From a bacterium (GTDB lineage Bacteria > Babelota > Babeliae > Babelales > Chromulinivoraceae), in contig CANCGK010000011.1 of the NCBI GenBank assembly GCA_947377595.1, positions 1 through 15,880 on the forward strand: DNA of 15,880 nucleotides, written 5' to 3'. Below the pieces are notes generated by a model. The model worked only from the letters and a program-made list of their open reading frames with translations. It searched no databases and was not told the origin of the DNA. The stretch's first letter is position 1. Every line of letters starts with the position of its first letter. The translations under genes and the position numbers were made by a program. Of this stretch, positions 1 to 6,287 are shown one piece after another.

Positions 1-1292
1 GCATTATCTATACCAATTTTTAATAATGTTTTAATTGCTATGATATTATTCGAAATCGATAAAGCTTTGGCCAGGGTTAATTGACCTACAAATCGCTTCG
101 TTGTATTTTGTGGCGCCCACACTTGATTCCCTTGCATAATTTCTAAAGGTTCATCAATTTGTGTATCTGTAAAACTTGCACCTTGTTCAAGAGCAACCGC
201 ATAAATAAATGGTTTAAAAATTGATCCCATTTGTCGCTTTGCCTGAATTGCACGATTAAATTTAGAACTTGCAAAATCATACCCGCCAATTAAAGCTTTA
301 ATTTCTCCTGTGGTCGTTGCTATCGAAATTAATCCTCCATCAATTTTATCTGATAAAGATTCTTTTAATTGAGTAATATGATTATGAAAACTATCTTGTG
401 CTGCTTTTTGCACTTGAAAATTTAATGTTGTCTGAATTGTCAAACCACCAGAATATAACAGTTTTTTACCGACTTGCTCTTCTAAAAAAATTCTGATCAT
501 TTCTTTAAGATGTGGTGCAATTTGATCAACATCAGACTCTACAACACGTAAAGGCACTGATTGACTTGCAATACAAACATCTTCATCAATATAATTTCTT
601 TTTTGCATACATCGCAAAACAATATTTCTTCGTTTTAAAATATGTTCAAGATGAACGATAGGAGAATAATAGGTCGGAGCACGAACCATACCTGCAAGCA
701 CTGCGCACTCATCGACCGATAAATCTTGAATATCTTTATTCCAAAAACGTTGTGCTGCCGCCTGCACACCATAAATTCCATGTCCAAAGTACACATGATT
801 TAAATAAGTTTCTAAAATTTGGTGCTTCGTACATTGAAACTCAATAAGAAGAGCAAAAATCTGCTCTTTGACTTTACGTATAAATGTTTTTTTTGCATCA
901 AAAAACAATAATCGTACTAATTGTTGCGTAATAGTACTTGCGCCTTGCGCTTTTTTACCAGAATAAATATTAACACATATCGATCGAATAATACCTCGAA
1001 TTGAAATTCCATGATGCTGATAAAATGTATGGTCTTCTGTCGCTAAAAAAGCATGAATCAATGATTGAGGCATAACATGCAATGACACAAATTTACGTCG
1101 ATCAAGTTGAAATCTACCCCATTCCTTACCCGTATCATCTAACAAAACTGAAGGTTGACCAGGATTATAATTTTCTAAAATCGAAAAATCTACGACTCTG
1201 CTATGCAAAACAAATACAAATGCACCTATTCCAGCAGCGGCACATAAAATAGCACTAAAAAATATTTTTTTTGCTACACTTTTAAAAAACAA
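1..1292 (-). CDS. Class A penicillin-binding protein (PBP1A-like), C-terminus cut by window edge
   Basis: Bifunctional peptidoglycan synthase: a glycosyltransferase (GT51) domain polymerises lipid II and a transpeptidase domain cross-links stem peptides, at the outer face of the inner membrane. I translated it by hand, because it runs off the left edge with no stop. About 430 residues are visible. Order: short cytoplasmic N-terminus, one membrane segment (about residues 10-30), GT51 motifs EDHTFYQHHG (catalytic Glu86), GASTITQQ (117-124), RKVKEQ and LETYLNHVYFG (160-170), then the start of the transpeptidase with GSIFKP (Ser357 nucleophile, Lys360) and the SNN triad (414-416). The KTG motif would lie beyond the window. 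No ATG fits the reading frame near the N-terminus; the upstream in-frame stop leaves TTG at 1292 as the likely start, with a weak GGTGA just before it. The ATG at 1302 is in another frame and stops after six codons. Divergent from the next gene. Confidence 0.93.
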   Translation of the reverse strand, partial: MFFKSVAKKIFFSAILCAAAGIGAFVFVLHSRVVDFSILENYNPGQPSVLLDDTGKEWGRFQLDRRKFVSLHVMPQSLIHAFLATEDHTFYQHHGISIRGIIRSICVNIYSGKKAQGASTITQQLVRLLFFDAKKTFIRKVKEQIFALLIEFQCTKHQILETYLNHVYFGHGIYGVQAAAQRFWNKDIQDLSVDECAVLAGMVRAPTYYSPIVHLEHILKRRNIVLRCMQKRNYIDEDVCIASQSVPLRVVESDVDQIAPHLKEMIRIFLEEQVGKKLLYSGGLTIQTTLNFQVQKAAQDSFHNHITQLKESLSDKIDGGLISIATTTGEIKALIGGYDFASSKFNRAIQAKRQMGSIFKPFIYAVALEQGASFTDTQIDEPLEIMQGNQVWAPQNTTKRFVGQLTLAKALSISNNIIAIKTLLKIGIDN

Positions 1293-1340
1293 ATTTCACC
1301 ATTAAAATTATGATTATTTATAGAAAGATATTAAAAAATT

Positions 1341-1799
1341 ATGACACAACGTTCAATAAATACCATCTTTTTCATCATAGCTTCGTGCGGTTTATTTTTT
1401 ATCGATATAGTTATATTTGCTTGTATGCAACAACATCAAATTGATCTATTATTGTGCTGCATTATCGCATTAAGTAGTCATGCATGGCAAAAAAGATTTT
1501 TAGCTGTACCTTTGCTCTTGCTGAGCATGTTATCATATCTTGATACCAATATTTTTGGCTGGGCATTACTGTACAGTATTCCAACAATCGTGCTTGCTGA
1601 TTATTTTGATCAACATTTACACGTTAAATGGATTATTCCTTATCTTACGTTAACAGCAGGATTATTATTAAAATTATCACTTTATGCTTGCATGGGCCAT
1701 GTAACTATATCATCAATATATGCAACACAAATACTTGTATATAATATGATATGCCTGATCATATTTTTAAAAATATATAAATATATAGCAAAAACGTAA
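1341..1799 (+). CDS. Small multi-pass membrane protein, unknown function
   Basis: A 152-residue, very hydrophobic protein with about four or five predicted membrane segments (roughly residues 8-28, 33-45, 53-70, 72-86, 98-117 and 130-147, some short). I do not recognise the family. Its size, topology and position divergent from a class A PBP would allow an MreD-like role in cell shape, but no diagnostic motif supports that. The stop codon TAA (1797-1799) falls inside the first bases of the repeat element at 1796-1958, so the present C-terminus ending in IAKT was probably set by the insertion. Without the element the frame would run on about seven codons to a TAA at 1986-1988. It is convergent with the next gene. 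Confidence 0.6.
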   Translation: MTQRSINTIFFIIASCGLFFIDIVIFACMQQHQIDLLLCCIIALSSHAWQKRFLAVPLLLLSMLSYLDTNIFGWALLYSIPTIVLADYFDQHLHVKWIIPYLTLTAGLLLKLSLYACMGHVTISSIYATQILVYNMICLIIFLKIYKYIAKT

Positions 1800-1958
1800 C
1801 TGCTCAGTAATTAAAAATACGACCTACGCTAACGCTTAGCAAGCATAGTGGCGGCGGCCATTAAACGCTTTTTATAAGTGCATTAAGCCCACCGGCTCAT
1901 AAGTTCCCGGAGTTTTGTAAAAAACGTAGGGCAAATATCAATATAGGTAAGTGGTTAA
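1796..1958 (+). mobile_element. MITE-like non-coding repeat, copy 1 (degenerate)
   Basis: A 163-bp non-coding element, GC-rich compared with its surroundings, related to the inverted copy at 2774-2966. The left end GTAACTGCTCAG matches that copy's terminal repeat GTAACTATTCAG at 10 of 12 positions; the right end (GGTAAGTGGTTAA) is a decayed version. Subterminal CCTACG (1823-1828) and CGTAGG (1925-1930) are complementary. The core shares GTGGCGGCGGCC (1848-1859) and GCCCACCGGC (1887-1896) with copy 2. Flanks GCAAAAAC (1788-1795) and GTAAAAAC (1959-1966) differ by one base and look like an 8-bp target duplication. No ORF and no transposase, so any movement would have been in trans. Confidence 0.68.
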
Positions 1959-1988
1959 GTAAAAACATATACATCACAAATAAAATAA

Positions 1989-2657
1989 CTATCTACGCCG
2001 ATTAATCCAATCAGTTTGCACGGTAAGAGAACCTCTTTGAACAGTTTGATTATGAAAAACTGATGGAAAACTTTCCGAAATATCAACTAAAAAAGTGAGT
2101 GGATTATGAACATCTTGAGAGACTCCAAGATAAGTCCCACAACGGCTTGCATCTTTAATATTTTTTACCGATCCGAAAAAATCTGTTTTTTTATTTGCTT
2201 CAACTCGGGTTGCTAAATAAATAAGATCAGTATCTTGTTTACCAGCTAGCTCTTGTTGAGTAATATGACGTAAAATAGGATATCCAGTCGGAACATCCTG
2301 TGCTTTATTTTTAACTATTCCATACAATACTTTATGCGATCCATCAGTTCGATACTCAACTCTTCTCCCTTGTTGATTACCTAATTGTTGGTCTTGATAC
2401 AATAAAGTTCCATGAGTTATTAATCTATTTATCTGATTATTAAATTGATTTTCTGATACCATTTCATCAGGAAGAAATGTTTTACGCTTATTACTCCCTG
2501 CAGGAACTGCGCTGATAACTTGCGTATCTTTATTTTTTACAACATCACCATATTTTTCTTTCTTGTTCAAAAAATGAGTTGCTTGGATATGATTATTCAT
2601 ACAAGATACAAAAGAAAAGCAACCTATCATGCAATATGATAAAAATAATATAAACAT
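1989..2657 (-). CDS. Secreted or lipoprotein-like protein, unknown function
   Basis: A 222-residue protein with an N-terminal hydrophobic export signal (about residues 1-18) ending in FSFVSC, which could be a poor lipobox with Cys19 as the lipidated residue, or simply a type I cleavage region. The rest is hydrophilic, with a Gln/Asn- and Lys-rich stretch (30-100) followed by a more ordered-looking part (about 100-215) containing RVEYRTDGSHKVLYGIV and YPILRHITQQELAG. I do not recognise a family or catalytic motif. It lies alone between two oppositely oriented copies of the same non-coding repeat, which makes it a candidate accessory gene. No strong ribosome binding site is seen before the ATG. 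Confidence 0.6.
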   Translation of the reverse strand: MFILFLSYCMIGCFSFVSCMNNHIQATHFLNKKEKYGDVVKNKDTQVISAVPAGSNKRKTFLPDEMVSENQFNNQINRLITHGTLLYQDQQLGNQQGRRVEYRTDGSHKVLYGIVKNKAQDVPTGYPILRHITQQELAGKQDTDLIYLATRVEANKKTDFFGSVKNIKDASRCGTYLGVSQDVHNPLTFLVDISESFPSVFHNQTVQRGSLTVQTDWINRRR

Positions 2658-2720
2658 AGATCAAACCCCAAAAAAAATAGTTCACATAGAAAAAAAACAC
2701 ATAAAGTTATTTGAAATAAT

Positions 2721-2749
2721 ATAATGTAATATTTTTGAACCATTAGCAA
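2721..2749 (-). promoter_or_regulatory. Possible promoter of the secreted-protein gene
   Basis: Reading on the minus strand there is TTGCTA (2749-2744) and CATTAT (2726-2721) with a 17-base spacer, each matching the sigma-70 consensus at four of six positions. It sits about 65 bases before the ATG at 2657 and downstream of repeat copy 2. In such AT-rich DNA weak matches are common, so this is tentative. Confidence 0.25.
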
Positions 2750-2773
2750 ATAAGTTTTTACATATGATAACAA

Positions 2774-2966
2774 GTAACTATTCAGCTATAGTTTTTTGCC
2801 CTACATTTTCTACGAAAATTTCGGGGAGTTAAGAGGCCGGTGGGCCTAATACACTCTTTTTTGCATCGAAAAAGCGCTTAGTGGCCGCCGCCACCCACAT
2901 TTCCGGAGATGAGCATAGCGACATCGTAGGCTTTTATCTTAAATTTTAATAGTGCTGAATAGTTAC
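2774..2966 (-). mobile_element. MITE-like non-coding repeat, copy 2, with perfect TIRs and flanking direct repeat
   Basis: A 193-bp non-coding element bounded by perfect 13-bp inverted repeats, GTAACTATTCAGC (2774-2786) and GCTGAATAGTTAC (2954-2966). The 9-base direct repeat ATGATAACA stands on both sides (2764-2772 and 2967-2975), offset by one A on the left, as expected for a target-site duplication. The core (2798-2931) is the reverse complement of copy 1: GCCGGTGGGC (2836-2845) and GGCCGCCGCCAC (2883-2894) match GCCCACCGGC and GTGGCGGCGGCC there. GTGGC-GGCG-GCCAC can form a small hairpin. There is no ORF. GTAA-starting ends with 8-bp duplications are known for the IS66 family; the link here is only a guess. 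Together with its flanks it fills most of the gene-free stretch 2658-3048. Confidence 0.75.
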
Positions 2967-3032
2967 ATGATAACAGTAGATATTTCATATCATGGATAAA
3001 TCTACAATTTAATGCCATCAAATTAATTTTCG

Positions 3033-3041
3033 TGTTATACT
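3033..3041 (+). promoter_or_regulatory. Extended -10 promoter of the RNase P RNA gene
   Basis: TGTTATACT gives an extended -10 (TG-n-TATACT) whose last base is 7 nt before A3049, the 5' base of the RNase P RNA helix P1, so the spacing fits a transcription start there. The -35 region (about 3013-3018, TGCCAT) is poor, as is common with extended -10 promoters. Confidence 0.55.
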
Positions 3042-3048
3042 AAAAATA

Positions 3049-3396
3049 AGTAGAGTAACCTAGGCAATCGCTGGCTAGAATATAGCTGGAGGAAAGTCCG
3101 GACTTTGAGCAAAAAGGTGCCTTACGAGAAAGTATTTTCAAGTAAGGAGGATGCAAATCCATGGAAAGTGCCACAGAAAATAACCGCCATACATGAAAAT
3201 GTATGGTAAGGGTGAAAATGTGCGGTAAGAGCGCACAGGCAGCAATAGAGATATTGTTGCAGGGTAAACCCCACCTAAAGCAAGGCAAAGCATGAGACTG
3301 GTCCTTTGCTACCTATAGTCTCAGGGTATGCCGCATAGATAAATGGTTGCCACTGTTATACAACAGAACAGAATCCGGCTTATTGGTCACTCTACT
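3049..3396 (+). ncRNA. rnpB: RNase P RNA (bacterial type A)
   Basis: Catalytic RNA of ribonuclease P, which removes the 5' leader from precursor tRNAs together with the RnpA protein. The ends AGTAGAGT (3049-3056) and ACTCTACT (3389-3396) are exactly complementary and form helix P1. Conserved core elements appear in order: GGAGGAAAGTCCGGAC (3088-3103, including one P4 strand), ACAGAAAATAACCGCC, a GGTAAGGGTGAAAATGTGCGGTAAGAGCGCAC-type segment (split here by a variable helix), the L15 loop GGGTAAACCCC that pairs with the tRNA CCA end, and near the 3' end ACAGAATCCGGCTTA, the other P4 strand. Length of about 348 nt is normal for type A. The opposite-strand reading frame over 3040-3288 is a by-product of this RNA. 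Confidence 0.97.
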
Positions 3397-3502
3397 ACTC
3401 TCTATTATATTTCATATATAAACTTCATTTCACTTTATTCTCTCTATTTATTACACTCATTCTTATAAAGCATGATGTACTCTTAATTATTCTGGAATAT
3501 CT

Positions 3503-4228
3503 ATGAAACTGCTTGTACAAAAAATATATGAATTCGTGATTCAATTCACTTTTTTATTTCCATTTTTTGCATTTTGTATTGGATATGTATCATTACAATT
3601 TTTTATAACAGAACAACTGATTCAAACACCTGATTTGATAGGTAAAGATATATTACAAGCAACTAAATTATGCTCACAACTCAAATTAAATTTACGCATT
3701 ATTGCTGAAAAAGAAATGTTTGATGCAGTACCAGGAACGATTGTTACACAAAATCCTTTGCAACAATCATACATAAAGTCCCACCAATCAATTTTTATCA
3801 CAATCACAAAATTACCAGAGCCAATATTGGCACCTGTTATTACAAAAAAAAATATAGAAGATATAGAAAAAATATGTACAGAAAAAGGAATTAAATATCG
3901 AGCTTATTTTTTACCAAGCAACTTACCTTACGGTCAATGCTTTGCACAAATGCCCTATGAAAATGACCCTCTATTATCAAAAAAAATAAATGCTTATATT
4001 TCTTTAGGCAAAGAAAATTTATACCTTTTCCCTGATTTTAGTAATTTTGCATTACATGATGTTATTCATTGCTTACAAGAAAAAAATATACAATTTGATG
4101 TTTTCTATAAAGATCAAAAAATCTTAGCTCCTTATAAAAAAAACTATACAATTTCCTATCAAAAACCACTTGCAGGATCATTAATTACGCTTAATAATAA
4201 ATTGTATGTTCAATTACAAGTCGTATAA
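3503..4228 (+). CDS. Membrane-anchored PASTA-repeat protein
   Basis: A 241-residue protein with a short cytoplasmic N-terminus, one membrane segment (about residues 13-35) and an extracytoplasmic part of three PASTA-type repeats: about 41-103 (TPDLIGKDILQATKLC, then PGTIVTQNPLQQ), 107-169 (KKNIEDIEKICTEKGIKY, then PYGQCFAQMPYEND) and 172-241 (FPDFSNFALHDVIHCLQEKN, then KPLAGSLI). PASTA domains bind muropeptides or beta-lactams in PBP2x and Ser/Thr kinases. Here there is neither a kinase nor a transpeptidase domain, so it would be a stand-alone wall-sensing or structural protein; that role is inference. Repeats 2 and 3 are more divergent than repeat 1. A weak GGA lies 9 bases before the ATG. 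It ends 4 bases from the convergent uppS stop with no terminator between them. Confidence 0.78.
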   Translation: MKLLVQKIYEFVIQFTFLFPFFAFCIGYVSLQFFITEQLIQTPDLIGKDILQATKLCSQLKLNLRIIAEKEMFDAVPGTIVTQNPLQQSYIKSHQSIFITITKLPEPILAPVITKKNIEDIEKICTEKGIKYRAYFLPSNLPYGQCFAQMPYENDPLLSKKINAYISLGKENLYLFPDFSNFALHDVIHCLQEKNIQFDVFYKDQKILAPYKKNYTISYQKPLAGSLITLNNKLYVQLQVV

Positions 4229-4232
4229 ATAT

Positions 4233-4910
4233 TTAACGTCCTATATTTTTTTGTGCCAGAACAGCACTCAAGACAGATTGATGTAATTGTTCTGATGTGA
4301 TATCTGGCCAAAATATATCCAAAAATCTAATTTCTGCATAAGCCGCTTGATATAATAAAAAATTACTTAATCGAGCAACTCCACCAGTACGAATAATCAG
4401 ATCTGGATCTGGAATACCTTGAGTCCACAAACAATTTTCAAAATCTAATTGACTAACAACTTGACCATGTGCAATGCGCTCAGCTAATTGTTGTGCTGCT
4501 GCAAAAATTTCTTGTCGAGCTCCATAACCAAATAAAAAATTAACTTGCAATCTTTTACCCTGGCTCGTTGCAGCTTCAACTCGTCTACAAACCTGCTGAA
4601 CAGATTCTGGAAACTGTGCTAAATCGCCGATAAATTTTATTTTAATATCCTGAAGAATAAATTCTGGTACATATTGTTCTGCTTGCTGCATAACCAAATC
4701 AAACAAATAAGAACGCTCTTGCTCACTTCTTTTAAAATTTTCCAAAGAAAAAGTATACAAAGAAAGATAGGCGATTTGATGTTGTAAACAAAATTGAATT
4801 GCAATATCAACAGCTTGAGCACCTGCTCGATGCCCATACCAAGATGGTTGCCCTTGAGCTTTTGCCCATCTGCGATTACCATCCATAACACAAGCTAAAT
4901 GACGAATCAT
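4233..4910 (-). CDS. uppS: Undecaprenyl-diphosphate synthase (cis-prenyltransferase)
   Basis: Adds eight isopentenyl units to farnesyl diphosphate with cis geometry, giving the C55 carrier lipid for peptidoglycan. With the start at 4910 it has 225 residues. Seen: MDGNRRWAK with the Mg-binding Asp10, GHRAGA (27-32), SLENFKRSEQE (55-65), IRTGG (173-177), RLSNFLLYQAAYAE (180-193) and WPDITSEQL. The start at 4910 overlaps the stop of the upstream membrane-protein gene (ATGA), the typical coupled arrangement; an in-frame ATG further upstream would add about 40 residues unlike the family. Oddity: the Glu normally following IRTGG (E. coli Glu198) is Val178, although Arg174, Arg180, Ser182 and Glu193 are kept. 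Most likely still an active UppS. Confidence 0.93.
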   Translation of the reverse strand: MIRHLACVMDGNRRWAKAQGQPSWYGHRAGAQAVDIAIQFCLQHQIAYLSLYTFSLENFKRSEQERSYLFDLVMQQAEQYVPEFILQDIKIKFIGDLAQFPESVQQVCRRVEAATSQGKRLQVNFLFGYGARQEIFAAAQQLAERIAHGQVVSQLDFENCLWTQGIPDPDLIIRTGGVARLSNFLLYQAAYAEIRFLDIFWPDITSEQLHQSVLSAVLAQKNIGR

Positions 4911-5518
4911 AGAACAACCTGTTGAGCATTGCATGATGATGCTATAGCTTTGAATATATGCACACAAGCAATCATTGCCGCTGCAATCAATAATCTTTCG
5001 ATTGCTACAATAGGAATTAATGCGACCCATACACAGGCTGCAATATTGCCTTTATACAACCAAATAACTGAACCAACTGCATGCGCAATAAATGACGCTG
5101 ATAACGCTCGAGAATATAAAGAATCTTGAGTATATCTATATAATAACATGGGGATAAACCAATACCAAGAATAGGAAAAGGCTTGACTGCCAACAGGATG
5201 CAAACAAAATAAAAGCATTGCCAAAATTGGTAATACTATAGAAGTCGAAAAATGACGTTTTTGCAAAGATAATGTTGCAAACATCAAAGGTAATTTATGT
5301 AATACAAAGAATAATAGTATTGTCTTACTACAAAGATATTTTGTGAAAATAAGCAAAATAACATAAACTAAAGAATATTGATACGCTAATGCTGGCGCAA
5401 CAAATGTCATACAAGAAAACCATGCAAATTTTGATCCAATAATATAATTAAATGGTAAAAAAGCAAGAATCGTTGCAAAACAAAAAGAAATGATTGCAGT
5501 AATTTTTTTAGTTATCAT
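4907..5518 (-). CDS. Polytopic membrane protein, unknown family, coupled to uppS
   Basis: A 203-residue membrane protein with about six hydrophobic segments (roughly residues 5-27, 32-50, 52-80, 93-108, 117-130 and 140-190 as two helices). A more polar, conserved-looking portion reads HPVGSQAFSYSWYWFIP and SASFIAHAVGSVIWLY (about 107-155), followed by ALIPIVAIERLLIAA. The pairing with uppS might suggest CdsA, but the CdsA signature (S-x-x-K-R-x4-K-D) is absent and the protein is short, so I reject that name. Length and topology resemble ECF-transporter S components; this is only a resemblance. Its stop overlaps the uppS start by 4 bases, so the two are co-translated. No Shine-Dalgarno sequence is evident before ATG 5518. 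Confidence 0.65.
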   Translation of the reverse strand: MITKKITAIISFCFATILAFLPFNYIIGSKFAWFSCMTFVAPALAYQYSLVYVILLIFTKYLCSKTILLFFVLHKLPLMFATLSLQKRHFSTSIVLPILAMLLFCLHPVGSQAFSYSWYWFIPMLLYRYTQDSLYSRALSASFIAHAVGSVIWLYKGNIAACVWVALIPIVAIERLLIAAAMIACVHIFKAIASSCNAQQVVL

Positions 5519-5538
5519 TGAAAAATCAATCTATGGTA

Positions 5539-5558
5539 AAGTTATATTAATATAACTT
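5539..5558. promoter_or_regulatory. 20-bp perfect palindrome in a divergent promoter region
   Basis: AAGTTATATTAATATAACTT is its own reverse complement over all 20 bases. It lies in the 77-bp gap between the minus-strand membrane-protein gene (start 5518) and the plus-strand HAD gene (start 5596), where both promoters must be. A -10-like TAGAAT (5560-5565) for the HAD gene follows at once, so a dimeric repressor bound here would cover both promoters. An operator role is inference. Confidence 0.4.
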
Positions 5559-5595
5559 ATAGAATAACAGAAAATACGCTGAAAGGAAATTGATC

Positions 5596-6267
5596 ATGAA
5601 TTACAAAGCAATTATCTTTGATATGGATGGCACTATCATTTCTACAGAAATCATGTGGCAAAAAGCAACTCAAAAAATTTTAGCAAAATATGCAGATCAT
5701 TTATCTCAAGACAAAAAAGATGAAATACATGCATACCTTAAGGGTCTTGCTATCTATGAAAGTTGCAAATATATTGCAAAACATTCTTTACAAGATGTTT
5801 CAGTCGATGAAATTAGAGCAGAAAAATCACGTATCGCTCATGAGCTATATGAAACTCACGGCCTAAGCTTTATTCCATTTTTTTCAGATTTTCATGCTCA
5901 AACACAACATCATGGACTAAAAACTGCAATTGCTACCAATGCAACACAGACAACGGTAGAAAAAACTTTACAATATTTACCTTTGCGTAATTTTTTTCAA
6001 GAACATATTTATAATATCGACATGGTCAACAAAGTCTGCAAACCAAATCCAGATATTTTTTTACATGCTGCTAAAAATATTGGCGTTGATCCAAAAGAAT
6101 GCATTGTCATTGAAGACTCTGCTCATGGCATACAAGCTGCAAAAGCTGCAGGTATGTATTGTATCGCAATTAATACAGGAAACGATCGTCATGTACTCGG
6201 GCAAGCTGATGAAATAGTTGACTGCTATAAACAAATTAATTTAGAAAAATTACTCTACAATAATTAA
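5596..6267 (+). CDS. HAD-superfamily hydrolase, beta-phosphoglucomutase-like
   Basis: A soluble 223-residue HAD enzyme that hydrolyses or transfers phosphate from small phosphorylated metabolites via an aspartyl-phosphate. Motif I FDMDGT gives nucleophile Asp9 and acid/base Asp11; a helical cap (about 17-85) follows; motif II has Thr114 in AIATNAT; motif III is Lys149 in KPNPD; motif IV has Glu173-Asp174 in VIEDSAHG. The KP-x-PD and IEDS-x-x-G pattern is that of the beta-phosphoglucomutase/phosphoglycolate-phosphatase subfamily, but substrate cannot be told. ATG 5596 is chosen because GAAAGGA lies 8-9 bases before it; the TTG at 5590 is in frame but overlaps that site. A membrane-anchored paralogue follows 20 bases downstream, probably in the same transcript. 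Confidence 0.88.
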   Translation: MNYKAIIFDMDGTIISTEIMWQKATQKILAKYADHLSQDKKDEIHAYLKGLAIYESCKYIAKHSLQDVSVDEIRAEKSRIAHELYETHGLSFIPFFSDFHAQTQHHGLKTAIATNATQTTVEKTLQYLPLRNFFQEHIYNIDMVNKVCKPNPDIFLHAAKNIGVDPKECIVIEDSAHGIQAAKAAGMYCIAINTGNDRHVLGQADEIVDCYKQINLEKLLYNN

Positions 6268-6287
6268 CTCAAAAGGATTTTTTTATC

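Noticed and set aside
1989..2657. Composite transposon formed by the two inverted repeats
   Set aside because: No transposase is present and each copy has its own flanking direct repeat, so independent insertions explain the layout better.
3040..3288. 82-residue open frame on the minus strand
   Set aside because: It lies over the RNase P RNA, whose conserved core and helix P1 are unmistakable; the frame is incidental.
4911..5030. N-terminal extension of UppS from the ATG at 5030
   Set aside because: The extra 40 residues are the shadow of the upstream gene in another frame; ATG 4910 gives the ATGA overlap and the normal family N-terminus.
4907..5518. Naming the membrane protein upstream of uppS as CdsA (phosphatidate cytidylyltransferase)
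   Set aside because: Position suggests it, but the CdsA signature is absent and the protein is too short.
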